Made by a program: the position numbers and the translations under genes. 64,000 nt of DNA, taken from the NCBI RefSeq assembly GCF_025515275.1, contig NZ_JAOPFU010000015.1, positions 1 to 64,000 on the forward strand, read 5' to 3'. The stretch's first letter is position 1, and each line of letters begins with the position of its first letter. Under the pieces are notes generated by a model, which worked only from the letters and a program-made list of their open reading frames with translations, was not told the DNA's origin and ran no database searches. Positions 47,010 to 56,270 of the stretch are shown piece after piece. The DNA is from Catenovulum sp. 2E275 (GTDB lineage Bacteria > Pseudomonadota > Gammaproteobacteria > Enterobacterales > Alteromonadaceae).

Positions 47010-49829
47010 GACTAACATAGGTTTTAAAAATCTGGCCGTATGTGAGCGTTTTTCTTTGGTAAGATCTTCCGGCGTACCGCTAAATAAAATTTCGCCCCCA
47101 CCACTGCCACCTTCAGGGCCTAAATCTACAATCCAATCAGCCGTTTTAATGACATCTAAATTATGTTCAATAATAACCACTGTATTGCCGTGATCTCTTA
47201 ATCTATGCAAAACTGCGAGCAGTTGTTCAATGTCATAAAAATGCAGACCTGTTGTTGGCTCATCCAGAATATATAAAGTTTGGCCTGTATCTCGTTTGGA
47301 TAATTCCCGCGCTAGTTTTACCCTTTGAGCCTCACCACCAGAGAGAGTAGTTGCAGCTTGGCCTAAACGAATATAACTTAAACCAACATCCATCAAAGTT
47401 TGTAATTTACGGGCTATTGCTGGTACAGCATCAAAAAATTCACGCGCATCCTCAACTGTCATATCCAGAGTTTCGTGAATATTTTTACCTTTGTATTTTA
47501 TTTCCAATGTTTCACGATTATAGCGTTTGCCTTTACACACATCGCAAGGCACATAAACATCTGGTAAAAAGTGCATTTCAACTTTAATTACCCCGTCACC
47601 CTGACAAGCTTCGCAGCGGCCACCTTTTACGTTAAAGCTAAACCGGCCGGGTTTGTAACCTCGTGAGCGGGCTTCTTGGGTTGCTGCAAATAATTCTCGA
47701 ATCGGGGTAAAAATACCGGTATAAGTTGCAGGGTTTGATCTTGGAGTACGGCCAATTGGACTTTGATCAATATCAACTACTTTATCCAGATGTTCTAAAC
47801 CTGTAATGCTTTTATAAGGCGCAGGTTTATTGGTGCTGGCTTTATTTAGCTGGGTTTGTGCCAAACTAAATAAAGTATCGTTAATTAACGTGGATTTACC
47901 TGAACCGGAAACTCCAGTAATACACGTCATTAAACCAACCGGAATCGTTAAATCGACATTTTTTAAATTATTACCGGATGCACCTTTTAATTCTATCCAT
48001 AAATCTTGGTGTTGATGACGTTGAGCAGGGATCTCAATTGCTCTTTTTCCTGAAAGGTATTTACCAGTGAGTGAGTCTTCACTTTTTAGTATGTCGTCCA
48101 GTGTTCCCTGAGCGACAATTTGACCACCATGCACACCTGCACCTGGGCCTATATCTAAAATATGATCGGCACTGCGGATTGCATCTTCATCGTGCTCAAC
48201 CACGATAACCGTGTTACCTAAATCACGCAGATGAGTTAGTGTTTTTAATAATCTTTCGTTATCTCTTTGATGCAGTCCAATTGAAGGCTCGTCTAATACA
48301 TACATCACGCCAACTAAGCCTGCACCAATTTGGCTGGCAAGACGAATACGCTGCGCTTCACCGCCCGATAAAGTATCTGCACTACGCGACAGGTTTAAAT
48401 AATTCAATCCGACATTTACTAAAAAGCCAAGCCTGTCATTAATTTCTTTTAAAATTTTGTCGGCGATTTGCGCTTTTTGGCCGGTTAAATTCAACGATTC
48501 AAAAAAGGTTTTGCAAGCTTCAATTGAAAGCTCGGTAATCTGTGGCAGGTTGTTTTCGTTAATAAAAACATGACGTGCTTCTTCACGTAGTCTGGCACCA
48601 TTACAACTTGGGCAAGCCTGATTGTTTAAAAATTTTGCCATTTCTTCGCGTACCGAGTTAGATTCGGTTTCGCGGTAGCGGCGTTCCATATTAGTAATAA
48701 CACCTTCAAAAGGATGATGACGGGTAATAATGTCACCTCTGTCATTCATGTAATTAAATTCAAGTTCCTGTTTACCTGAGCCATAAAGCACAATGTCTTG
48801 AACTTTTTGATCTAACGATTGCCACGGAGCACTTAAATCAAACTGATAATGAGTCGCTAATGTTTTTAACATTTGGAAATAATAAAAACTGCGTTTGTCC
48901 CAGCCTTTAATTGCGCCACCGGATAAACTCAATTCTGGGTTAGTAATGACTCTGTCGGGATCAAAATACTGTTTAATCCCCAAACCATCACAACTCGGGC
49001 AAGCGCCAGCTGGATTATTAAACGAAAATATTCTGGGTTCGACTTCTGTCATGCTGTAGCCACAAGAGGTACAGGAAAAATTAGCAGAAAAAACCAGCTC
49101 GTCTTTTTTGGGATCGTCCATCCAGCCAATAATAGCAATGCCATTGGCCAACTCTAATGCGGTTTCAAATGATTCAGCTAAACGGGTTTGTAGATCTTCG
49201 CGAACTTTAAATCTATCTACCACTACTTCAATCGTATGTTTTTTATGGAGTTCTAATGTTGGTGGATCGCTTAAATCACAAATTTCGCCATTGACCCGAG
49301 CGCGAATAAACCCCTGAGCCGCTAAATTTTCAAAAGTTTTTACATGCTCACCTTTACGACCACGAACAATTGGAGCCATAAGCATTAATTTGCTGCCTTC
49401 TGGCAAAGCTAATACTTGATCAACCATTTGGCTAACAGTTTGTGCGGCCAAAGGTTGTTTATGAGTAGGGCAGCGTGGCTCACCCACACGGGCAAATAAA
49501 AGTCTTAGATAGTCATAAACTTCTGTGATTGTACCAACGGTTGATCTTGGGTTATGAGAGGTAGACTTTTGCTCAATTGAAATCGCCGGAGATAAACCCT
49601 CAATATGATCTACATCCGGCTTTTCCATTAACGATAAAAACTGGCGGGCGTAGGCAGATAAAGATTCCACATAACGTCTTTGACCTTCTGCATACAAAGT
49701 ATCAAATGCCAGTGAAGATTTACCAGAACCGGATAATCCGGTGATCACAATTAATTTTTCTCGTGGCAAGGTGCAGCTTACATTTTTTAAATTATGTGTA
49801 CGTGCACCACGAACTTCAATTTTATCCAT
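46995..49829 (-). CDS. uvrA: UvrABC excinuclease subunit A
   Basis: UvrA is the damage-sensing ATPase of nucleotide excision repair. The 944-residue protein has two ABC ATPase halves (Walker [15 protein letters not shown] and [14 protein letters not shown]; signatures [12 protein letters not shown] and [12 protein letters not shown]), and zinc fingers CTSCGYS...CPSCDG and CEACQGDG...CDVCKGKR. The ATG at 49829 ([16 protein letters not shown]) is the family start. The usual end FLKPML is followed by VNLNS, encoded by the end of a MITE, which also provides the stop TGA. Confidence 0.98.
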   Translation of the reverse strand: MDKIEVRGARTHNLKNVSCTLPREKLIVITGLSGSGKSSLAFDTLYAEGQRRYVESLSAYARQFLSLMEKPDVDHIEGLSPAISIEQKSTSHNPRSTVGTITEVYDYLRLLFARVGEPRCPTHKQPLAAQTVSQMVDQVLALPEGSKLMLMAPIVRGRKGEHVKTFENLAAQGFIRARVNGEICDLSDPPTLELHKKHTIEVVVDRFKVREDLQTRLAESFETALELANGIAIIGWMDDPKKDELVFSANFSCTSCGYSMTEVEPRIFSFNNPAGACPSCDGLGIKQYFDPDRVITNPELSLSGGAIKGWDKRSFYYFQMLKTLATHYQFDLSAPWQSLDQKVQDIVLYGSGKQELEFNYMNDRGDIITRHHPFEGVITNMERRYRETESNSVREEMAKFLNNQACPSCNGARLREEARHVFINENNLPQITELSIEACKTFFESLNLTGQKAQIADKILKEINDRLGFLVNVGLNYLNLSRSADTLSGGEAQRIRLASQIGAGLVGVMYVLDEPSIGLHQRDNERLLKTLTHLRDLGNTVIVVEHDEDAIRSADHILDIGPGAGVHGGQIVAQGTLDDILKSEDSLTGKYLSGKRAIEIPAQRHQHQDLWIELKGASGNNLKNVDLTIPVGLMTCITGVSGSGKSTLINDTLFSLAQTQLNKASTNKPAPYKSITGLEHLDKVVDIDQSPIGRTPRSNPATYTGIFTPIRELFAATQEARSRGYKPGRFSFNVKGGRCEACQGDGVIKVEMHFLPDVYVPCDVCKGKRYNRETLEIKYKGKNIHETLDMTVEDAREFFDAVPAIARKLQTLMDVGLSYIRLGQAATTLSGGEAQRVKLARELSKRDTGQTLYILDEPTTGLHFYDIEQLLAVLHRLRDHGNTVVIIEHNLDVIKTADWIVDLGPEGGSGGGEILFSGTPEDLTKEKRSHTARFLKPMLVNLNS

Positions 49830-49886
49830 ACCTATCCCAATAAAAAATAAAACGTACAATATGTTCGCATAGTTTTACAAAAAAAT

Positions 49887-49902
49887 CTGGTTAATTATAC
49901 AG
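49887..49902. promoter_or_regulatory. LexA (SOS)-like box upstream of uvrA
   Basis: CTGGTTAATTATACAG differs from CTGT-N8-ACAG in one base and is followed by TA as in the E. coli consensus. It lies 58 bp before uvrA and 75 bp before the divergent transporter, so SOS control of uvrA is likely, as in E. coli. Confidence 0.6.
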
Positions 49903-49976
49903 TACAAAAACATATCACATGATATACTCGGCAACCTGATTTTATTGCAACTGACTTTTCTTTTTAGTATTTCAAT

Positions 49977-51353
49977 ATGTCAAACGGTTTAACTCAACAC
50001 GAAAAAAAAATAGCAGCCATTTTAGCCAGCATTTTTAGCCTGCGTATGCTGGGACTTTTTATGATAATGCCCGTTGTTGCCATTTATGGTCAGCAACTTA
50101 TTGGTTATTCACCTATGTGGGTTGGTATTATTATTGGTGCTTATGGTTTAACTCAGGCGTTGCTGCAAGTGCCAATGGGCTTATTGTCCGACAAAATAGG
50201 GCGTAAACCGGTTATCTTAATTGGCCTCACTTTATTTGCGATTGGTAGCATTGTAGCTGCGGTTTCTGATCATGTTTTTTGGGTTGCAGTCGGTCGATTT
50301 TTGCAAGGTATGGGCGCAATTGCCAGTGCGGTATTGGCCTTAGCTGCCGATTTAACTCGCGAAGATCAACGCTCAAAAGTTATGGCTATTATTGGTATGT
50401 GCATTGGTTTATCTTTTGCTGCGGCTATGGTGGTTGGTCCTTTATTAGCGAATAAAATTGGCCTAAGTGGATTATTTGGTTTTACCGCCGTATTAGCTGT
50501 GATTGGAATTTTAGTGGTTGTGACTCTGGTACCAAATTCAGTCACTAAAAACAGTAATCGTGATGCAATTCCGGTTCCGGCTCAGCTTAAACAACTGATT
50601 CGCCATCCTCAGTTGAGAAAACTCAACCTAGGTGTTTTCTTTTTACATACCCAATTAACCTGCTTATTTGTTGTTGTTCCGGGTTTATTAGTTGGCGCAG
50701 GCTTTAAATCTGAGAGCCACTGGATGCTGTACTTTCCGGCACTGTTAATGTCTTTTATTGTACTTGCCCCTATGATGATGTGGTCAATGCGCAATAATAA
50801 AGAAGCAGGCATGTTCCAAATTTCAATTTGGTTAATGGCGGTTGCTATGCTGGTTATTTATTTATTTGGTCAGTCCAGTGTGGGTTTAATCATAGCGTTA
50901 ATTGTATTTTTTGCGGCATTTAACTTTTTAGAAGCAAATCTACCGTCATGGGTGAGCCGTATTGCGCCAGCCGGACAAAAAGGTTCAGCAATGGGCGCTT
51001 TTTCAAGTAGCCAATTTGCAGGCGCTTTTTGTGGTGGTATGCTAGGCGGTGTTCTATTACAACATTTTGGGCAAGTTGGTGTACTATTAGGTGCAGCAAG
51101 CCTTGCATTGCCGTGGTGGTTAATTAGCCGGACATTGGTTTTACCACACAAAACAAAACCCAAAATATTGAATGTATTAGTTAATAGCTCTGCCGATGCA
51201 GAAAAAATGGCACAACAACTTACTGAAATCCAAGGGATAGAAGAAGCCGTTGTGATTGTTGAAGAGCAATTAGCCTATTTAAAAATATTACCCGCAAAGT
51301 TGGATGAAAAAGCATTAGCTTTTTGGCAAACTCAACATGCAAAACAAATTTAG
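49977..51353 (+). CDS. MFS transporter, YajR-like, with C-terminal YAM-type domain
   Basis: The 458-residue protein has twelve membrane helices with the MFS motif A GLLSDKIGRKPVI after helix 2, and motif C-like glycine residues in helix 5. The C-terminal 65 residues (ILNVLVNSSADAEKMAQQLTEIQGIEEAVVIVEEQLAYLKI) resemble the cytosolic YAM domain of E. coli YajR. The substrate is unknown; proton-coupled efflux is the family role. It lies between divergent uvrA and ssb, 9 bp before ssb, so the two may be cotranscribed. Confidence 0.88.
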   Translation: MSNGLTQHEKKIAAILASIFSLRMLGLFMIMPVVAIYGQQLIGYSPMWVGIIIGAYGLTQALLQVPMGLLSDKIGRKPVILIGLTLFAIGSIVAAVSDHVFWVAVGRFLQGMGAIASAVLALAADLTREDQRSKVMAIIGMCIGLSFAAAMVVGPLLANKIGLSGLFGFTAVLAVIGILVVVTLVPNSVTKNSNRDAIPVPAQLKQLIRHPQLRKLNLGVFFLHTQLTCLFVVVPGLLVGAGFKSESHWMLYFPALLMSFIVLAPMMMWSMRNNKEAGMFQISIWLMAVAMLVIYLFGQSSVGLIIALIVFFAAFNFLEANLPSWVSRIAPAGQKGSAMGAFSSSQFAGAFCGGMLGGVLLQHFGQVGVLLGAASLALPWWLISRTLVLPHKTKPKILNVLVNSSADAEKMAQQLTEIQGIEEAVVIVEEQLAYLKILPAKLDEKALAFWQTQHAKQI

Positions 51354-51362
51354 GAGAATATA

Positions 51363-51956
51363 ATGGCATCGCGTGGCGTAAATAAGGTCATTTTAATTGG
51401 TAACTTAGGGCAAGATCCTGAAATTCGTTACATGCCAAATGGCAATGCAGTAGCAAACTTAACTATTGCAACCTCAGAAAGCTGGAAAGACCGAAATACA
51501 GGCCAGTTACAAGAAAAAACCGAATGGCACAGAGTCGTTATTTTTGGCAAATTAGCTGAAATTGCTGGTGAATATTTACGTAAAGGTTCACAAGTTTATT
51601 TTGAAGGTAAACTGCAAACCCGTAAATGGCAGGATCAACAAGGTCAAGACAGATACACCACTGAAATCGTGGTTGATATGAATGGTGTCATGCAAATGTT
51701 AGATCGCCGTTCAGATAATCAAGGCGGTGGTTATAGCCAAGGTGCCCCGATGAACCAAGGTGCGCCAATGAATCAGGGTTATCAGCAACCAGCTGCACAA
51801 CCTCAATATAATCAAGCGCCACAACAAGGCGGTGGTTATAATCAAGGCGGTCAACAAGGTGGTTATCAACAACCGGCACAGCAAAATAAACCAGCACCAC
51901 AAGCTGCTCCACCAAGCGAACCTAATTTAGATTTTGATGATGATATTCCGTTCTGA
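51363..51956 (+). CDS. ssb: Single-stranded DNA-binding protein
   Basis: SSB coats single-stranded DNA as a tetramer. The 197-residue protein has an OB fold (1-110; [49 protein letters not shown]), a Gln/Gly-rich linker with two copies of GAPMNQ and several QGGGYNQGG-like units, and the conserved acidic tip DFDDDIPF that binds partner enzymes. AGGAG precedes the ATG. Confidence 0.98.
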   Translation: MASRGVNKVILIGNLGQDPEIRYMPNGNAVANLTIATSESWKDRNTGQLQEKTEWHRVVIFGKLAEIAGEYLRKGSQVYFEGKLQTRKWQDQQGQDRYTTEIVVDMNGVMQMLDRRSDNQGGGYSQGAPMNQGAPMNQGYQQPAAQPQYNQAPQQGGGYNQGGQQGGYQQPAQQNKPAPQAAPPSEPNLDFDDDIPF

Positions 51957-51994
51957 GTTATAACAAAATAGTGAAATGTTGAAAAATAACTGAG

Positions 51995-52019
51995 AAAGCC
52001 GCTATTAAGCGGCTTTTTT
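51995..52019 (+). terminator. Rho-independent terminator after ssb
   Basis: AAGCCGCT / AGCGGCTT with a 4-base loop is followed by T6. The A-run before it is short, but it may also end the convergent glutaredoxin-MauE gene, whose stop is at 52021. Confidence 0.85.
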
Positions 52020-52020
52020 G

Positions 52021-52752
52021 TTAACTAATCAGCATCCAAACGCCGGCTAAAATCATAAATAAATTCTCGGTTAGTGAAATAAAACCTAATGGAACTCTGC
52101 TATTGCCACCAACACAGGCGCATTTCAACTCTCTTTTGTCTATGTAGACGGCTTTAAAAACGGATACAGCTCCAACTGTACCAATAAATAAAGCTATAGG
52201 GGCCACTAATATTGATGGTAATCCAGCAATCATTCCAATACCTGCATAAGCTTCAAGAAAAGGATAAATATAAGCGTATGGAATTAGTTTCATAGCGAGT
52301 AAATCATAAGTAATAAATGAGTTTGAAAAGCTAAATAAGTCCTGTAGCTTTTGTATTGCGAGTATACTCATTGAAATTGCGATAAAAAATTTCAAGCTTA
52401 AAAGTGTGATGATTGAACCTTGAATAACAAAAGCAAATGCTAAGCTTAATAAAAGAGCAATTGAAAAGATGGCTATAACAGGGCTATATGTGGTTCCTTC
52501 CTGCTTTATTGGTGGTAAGTTAAAATAGCTTCTGAGCTCATCATAGCCACCAATACGCTGTTCATCTATAAATATTTGAGGTGTTGTTTTTACTTGATAT
52601 TCATGCTTAAAAGCATTAGTTTCTTCACGATTTTTCAGCAAATGATCATTTATCTTATAACCTTGTTTTTTTAGCAAGTATTTTGCTTTTAAGCCAAATG
52701 GACAAATATGATCTTTAGTTTCCATTCGGTATAATGCGGCTATTTTTTCCAT
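52021..52752 (-). CDS. Glutaredoxin / MauE-like membrane fusion protein
   Basis: The 243-residue protein has an N-terminal glutaredoxin domain (1-80) with a monothiol motif CPFG (Cys17), the cis-Pro loop KTTPQIFIDEQRIGGYDEL, and a C-terminal part with four to five membrane helices that resembles MauE/DoxX-like redox membrane proteins. A CAC pair at about 211-213 (KCACVGGNSRVPLG) lies between helices and could exchange electrons across the membrane. A role in delivery of reductant, or disulfide exchange with the periplasm, is inference. TTAGGAGGAGG is a very strong ribosome site. Confidence 0.82.
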   Translation of the reverse strand: MEKIAALYRMETKDHICPFGLKAKYLLKKQGYKINDHLLKNREETNAFKHEYQVKTTPQIFIDEQRIGGYDELRSYFNLPPIKQEGTTYSPVIAIFSIALLLSLAFAFVIQGSIITLLSLKFFIAISMSILAIQKLQDLFSFSNSFITYDLLAMKLIPYAYIYPFLEAYAGIGMIAGLPSILVAPIALFIGTVGAVSVFKAVYIDKRELKCACVGGNSRVPLGFISLTENLFMILAGVWMLIS

Positions 52753-53036
52753 TTCCTCCTCCTAAGCATATTAACTTTTATATAAAAATTACAATCAATT
52801 GTAATTTTTGCCTGTGGTTAATTTAAAACTTTGGATTGGAATATACGACTAATCCAACTATAACAATAATCCAAACCTAGTATTTAAAATCTAAAAACAA
52901 TATTCGTACCAGTTTGGAAATCAGGAATTTAATTATTATTGTAGACCTTGTTCACACTCTGTCTGGATATTGCTAATTTAGTTTTTCATGCTAGGCTATA
53001 ATTGTTTTGAACATACTAATTTAACGGAGTAAAACC

Positions 53037-53291
53037 ATGAAATTAAAAAATTTATTAGTACAAATGGCTTTGGTTTCAACTGCAGTATTTGCATTATCTG
53101 CTTGCGAAGAAAAACCAAAAACAGCAGGTGAAAAATTAGATAGCATGATCGAGTCTACAAAAGATGCCGCTAAAGATGCATCAGACAAGACTAAAGAGAT
53201 GGCTGAAGATGCGTCGGATAAAGCAAAAGAAATGGCTGAAGATGCATGTGAAAAAACAAATGAAAGTTTAGAAACAGAAATGGATTGTTAA
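53037..53291 (+). CDS. Small lipoprotein with 11-residue repeats
   Basis: The 84-residue product has a lipoprotein signal (VSTAVFALSAC, Cys at about 22) and a mature part of about 60 residues rich in Asp, Lys, Glu and Ala. Three consecutive 11-residue units follow each other: DASDKTKEMAE, DASDKAKEMAE, DACEKTNESLE. Such 11-residue periodicity resembles LEA-like or apolipoprotein-like amphipathic helices. Two cysteines near the end may form a disulfide. CGGAG precedes the ATG. It is monocistronic, followed by a terminator. Function unknown; envelope stress protection is possible. Confidence 0.8.
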   Translation: MKLKNLLVQMALVSTAVFALSACEEKPKTAGEKLDSMIESTKDAAKDASDKTKEMAEDASDKAKEMAEDACEKTNESLETEMDC

Positions 53292-53330
53292 TTTACAGCT
53301 ATTTAAGTTTTTAACACATTCAAATTGATG

Positions 53331-53355
53331 AGCCGGCTATATGTCGGCTTTTTTT
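53331..53355 (+). terminator. Rho-independent terminator after the small lipoprotein
   Basis: AGCCG / CGGCT with a 9-base loop is followed by T7, about 40 bp past the stop. Confidence 0.8.
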
Positions 53356-53438
53356 GTTCTAGCTAACCGCAAAAAAAACAGGTATTACCACAATTGAGTT
53401 AATGGGGCAGTGAGTTTTATAATCGCTTTATAAAAGGC

Positions 53439-53545
53439 AAAAAAAAAACCGCCTTCAAAAATTCTAAAGGCGGCTACACGGGAGATACAACAAGGAACAC
53501 ACTTTAAACACACATCACAAGCCAGTTAACAAACACACATATCAA
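53439..53545 (-). ncRNA. Candidate GU-rich small RNA
   Basis: On the minus strand a strong terminator (CCGCCTT / AAGGCGG, 53449-53473, then T10) ends a transcript for which there is no gene. A promoter lies ahead: TTGAAA (53574-53579), 16 bp, TATACA (53552-53557). The predicted RNA is about 105 bases. Its body is rich in G and U with ATGTGTGTTT twice, in the manner of the target-binding part of GcvB-type RNAs, although no homology to GcvB was established. It is divergent from the TetR-type gene at 53722. This explains most of the 430-bp gap 53292-53721; the rest is AT-rich promoter DNA. Confidence 0.6.
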
Positions 53546-53721
53546 CCAGCTTGTATAACTATAGAGTTAGCCTTTTCAATTTAGTTCACCAAATTTTTAT
53601 AATTTTTTAATTATTTTATTTTTCCGCTGTTATTGCATGATTGTTTACAGAATAAAGTGTTGACAAAATAATCAAACAGTTTATTTTGAACGTTGTTTTT
53701 TATTTTGTGTTAGAGATTATT

Positions 53722-54339
53722 ATGGCCAGACGCAGCGATCATACCCGAGAAGAGCTAAGACAACTTATTTTAGGTGCATTAACTGAACACCTTAATGTTG
53801 CGCCTTATCAAACTTTAAGTATTCGTCAGCTTTCACAAAAGGTAGGTTATGTTCCAAGCTCTATTTTAAATATATTTGGCAGCTACCAGCTTTGCTGGCT
53901 TGAAGTTTGTGCCAGTGTTTTAGATGAACTCCATCAGGTTTGTGAGCTGGCTTTAGAGCGAGTTAATACTGAATCAGCAGATGTTTATCAGGAACAAGTA
54001 TTAGCGGTTGCTTTGGCTTATTATTTTTATGCTAAAGAAAAACCGTATTTTTGGAAGTTGGTATTTGATCTACGGCTGGCTGAAGGAGATGCAATGCCAG
54101 AATGGCAAAGCCAGCGAATTGAAAAACTATTTATTTTATTACAAAACGTTTTGCAGCAAATTAAGCCCGATGAGCAGCCGCAGGCGATTGCAGATACCAG
54201 CCGCACTTTATGGGCGTCGGTGCATGGTATTACCCAATTAACGCTGGAAGATAAATTATTTTCAGACGGAGCTGCAGGTGATCAGCTTATTCAGCAGTTA
54301 ATTACCCATTTTTTATTAAGCTGGCAAAAACTCAGTTAG
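53722..54339 (+). CDS. TetR/AcrR family transcriptional regulator
   Basis: The 205-residue protein begins MARRSDHTREELRQLILGA and has an N-terminal HTH (about 25-65; LSIRQLSQKVGYVPSSILNIFGSYQLCWLEV) followed by a helical ligand domain resembling TetR regulators with a C-terminal WHG-like region (LWASVHGITQL). The ATG at 53722 is preferred to an upstream start at 53686. The transporter-acyltransferase gene begins 7 bp downstream, so it is probably the main target of this regulator, by inference. Confidence 0.85.
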   Translation: MARRSDHTREELRQLILGALTEHLNVAPYQTLSIRQLSQKVGYVPSSILNIFGSYQLCWLEVCASVLDELHQVCELALERVNTESADVYQEQVLAVALAYYFYAKEKPYFWKLVFDLRLAEGDAMPEWQSQRIEKLFILLQNVLQQIKPDEQPQAIADTSRTLWASVHGITQLTLEDKLFSDGAAGDQLIQQLITHFLLSWQKLS

Positions 54340-54346
54340 GTTTGCA

Positions 54347-56227
54347 ATGAAAAACTCAACTTTCTCATTATTAAAACAACGCACTTTTTTACCTTATTTT
54401 TGTACTCAGGCATTAGGGACGATGAACGACAATGTTTATAAAAACAGCTTGTTGCTCATTGTTGCTTTTATGCTGCCGCAAGCGTTACCTGCGAGTTCTG
54501 ATTTAATTATAAATATAGCGGCGGCTTTATTTATTTTACCTTTCTTTTTGTTTTCGGCACATGCGGGTTTATTGGCCGATAAATTTGAAAAATCGACTTT
54601 AATCCGAGTCGTTAAATGGTGTGAACTTGGCATTATGCTGGTGGCTGCATGGGCGCTAATCAGTCAAAATGTAATTGCTATGCTGTTGCTATTATTTTTA
54701 ATGGGAACTCAATCTGCTTATTTTGGCCCGGTTAAATATGCTTTGTTGCCACAGCATTTAAAACCAGAACAGTTACTAAAAGGCAATGCCTTGGTTGAAA
54801 TGGGCACATTTTTAGCTATTTTGCTTGGTACTTTATTAGCTGGCGTATTAATCGGTTTGGAAAATGGCGCACATTATGCCGCTTGGGTGGTGGTGGGGTT
54901 AGCTTGCGCTGGCTTGTTGACAGCTTATTTTATTCCTAAAGCGAATGCGCTAAACAGTGAATTAAAGCTGAGTTTTAATCCATTTAGTCAAACCGGTAAA
55001 ATTTTAAAATTAGCTAAACAAAACCGAGCTGTGTTTTTATCTATTTTAGGTATTAGCTGGTTTTGGTTTTTAGGCGCAACTTATTTAACTCAGTTTCCTA
55101 ATTTTGCCAAAATTTATTTAGTTGCAGAGCCTGAAGTTGTCTCTGTTTTATTGGCTATTTTTTCTATCGGTATTGGGCTGGGGTCACTGCTGTGCAGTAA
55201 ATTATCTGGCGATCAAATCGAATTAGGCTTAGTACCAATTGGTTCAATTGGGCTAACTATTTTTGGTGCGCATTTAATGTTTGCTGTGCCGGATGTTTCA
55301 GAGATCAGCAGTCAAAGTTTTAGTGCTTTTATGCAAAACACTGCTAACTGGGTGGTTATGTTAGATTTAACCTTAATCGGCCTATTTGGCGGTTTATATA
55401 TAGTGCCTTTATATGCCTTAATCCAGCAGCGCACTCAAGCCTCAAAACGCGCCCAAATTATTGCCGCCAATAATGTTTTAAATGCTATTTTTATGGTTGT
55501 TAGCGCCATATTTGCAATTGTGTGTTTATCTGTGATTGGGTTAACTATTCCGCAATTATTTTTAGTGTTAGCTGTACTCAATGCTTTGGTTGCTGTTTAT
55601 ATTTATTATCAGGTACCTGAGTTTACTTTGCGCTTAATGATTTGGTTATTAACTCATTGTATGTATAGGGTAAAAGCCAGTGGTGAGTCGTTTATTCCCA
55701 AACAAGGGGCGGTTGTATTAGCGGCAAATCACATCAGCTATGTTGATGCATTGATTATTTCGTCTGTTTGTCGAAGACCAATCCGGTTTGTTATGGATAA
55801 AAGCATTAGTGAATTACCGCTTTTAAAATATTTTTTTAAACATGCTAAAGTGATTCCTATTTGTCCGCCAAGACAAAATAGAGAAACGTATGATCAGGCT
55901 TTTATGAGTATTAAACAAGCGCTGGAGAGTGATGAAGTCGTTTGCATTTTTCCAGAAGGGCGATTAACGCCAAATGGCCAATTAAGTCCTTTTAAAAAGG
56001 GAATCGAACGGATTTTAGCAAATAACCCTGTACCTGTAATTCCGGTGGGGTTAACTGGTTTATGGGGATCTTTCTTTAGCCATAAAAATGGTCATGCATT
56101 AACTAAATTACCGAGCCGGTTCTGGTCTAAAGTGAATGTTGAAATTGAGCCAGCAATAGCAGCGCCACAAGTTACCGCTGAACGTTTACAAGATAAGATT
56201 CAGCAGATGTTAGATCGCACAAAGTAA
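54347..56227 (+). CDS. LplT-like MFS transporter fused to a PlsC-type acyltransferase
   Basis: The 626-residue protein has an MFS half (1-415; FLPYFCTQALGTMNDNVYKNSL is typical of lysophospholipid transporter LplT) and a 1-acylglycerophosphate acyltransferase half (about 430-626) with the catalytic NHISYVD (H-x4-D) and FPEGRLTPNG. In E. coli LplT and Aas are separate and Aas also has an acyl-ACP synthetase domain; in many bacteria all three are fused. The synthetase is absent here, so acyl groups must come from acyl-ACP or acyl-CoA made elsewhere. Likely role: uptake and re-acylation of lysophospholipids. Confidence 0.9.
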   Translation: MKNSTFSLLKQRTFLPYFCTQALGTMNDNVYKNSLLLIVAFMLPQALPASSDLIINIAAALFILPFFLFSAHAGLLADKFEKSTLIRVVKWCELGIMLVAAWALISQNVIAMLLLLFLMGTQSAYFGPVKYALLPQHLKPEQLLKGNALVEMGTFLAILLGTLLAGVLIGLENGAHYAAWVVVGLACAGLLTAYFIPKANALNSELKLSFNPFSQTGKILKLAKQNRAVFLSILGISWFWFLGATYLTQFPNFAKIYLVAEPEVVSVLLAIFSIGIGLGSLLCSKLSGDQIELGLVPIGSIGLTIFGAHLMFAVPDVSEISSQSFSAFMQNTANWVVMLDLTLIGLFGGLYIVPLYALIQQRTQASKRAQIIAANNVLNAIFMVVSAIFAIVCLSVIGLTIPQLFLVLAVLNALVAVYIYYQVPEFTLRLMIWLLTHCMYRVKASGESFIPKQGAVVLAANHISYVDALIISSVCRRPIRFVMDKSISELPLLKYFFKHAKVIPICPPRQNRETYDQAFMSIKQALESDEVVCIFPEGRLTPNGQLSPFKKGIERILANNPVPVIPVGLTGLWGSFFSHKNGHALTKLPSRFWSKVNVEIEPAIAAPQVTAERLQDKIQQMLDRTK

Positions 56228-56229
56228 TT

Positions 56230-56253
56230 AACCTTAACTCGGAAGTTTAGGTT
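56230..56253. repeat. Palindromic remnant of the MITE terminal repeats
   Basis: AACCTTAACTCGG followed by AAGTTTAGGTT looks like the two ends of the 18-bp MITE terminal repeat (AACCTCAACTCGGGATAA) joined with the interior missing. It begins 3 bp after the stop of the transporter-acyltransferase gene. It could alternatively be a simple hairpin; there is no T-run. Confidence 0.4.
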
Positions 56254-56270
56254 AATTAAAGGAGAATAAA

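Noticed and set aside
47511-47517. TTTCACG in uvrA as a third parS site
   Set aside because: Only half of the palindrome is present, so it is not a ParB site by consensus.
53439-53473. Reading the hairpin as a second terminator of the small lipoprotein
   Set aside because: On the plus strand it is followed by CTACACGGGAG without T-run. The T-run is on the minus strand only, and the lipoprotein already has a terminator at 53331-53355.
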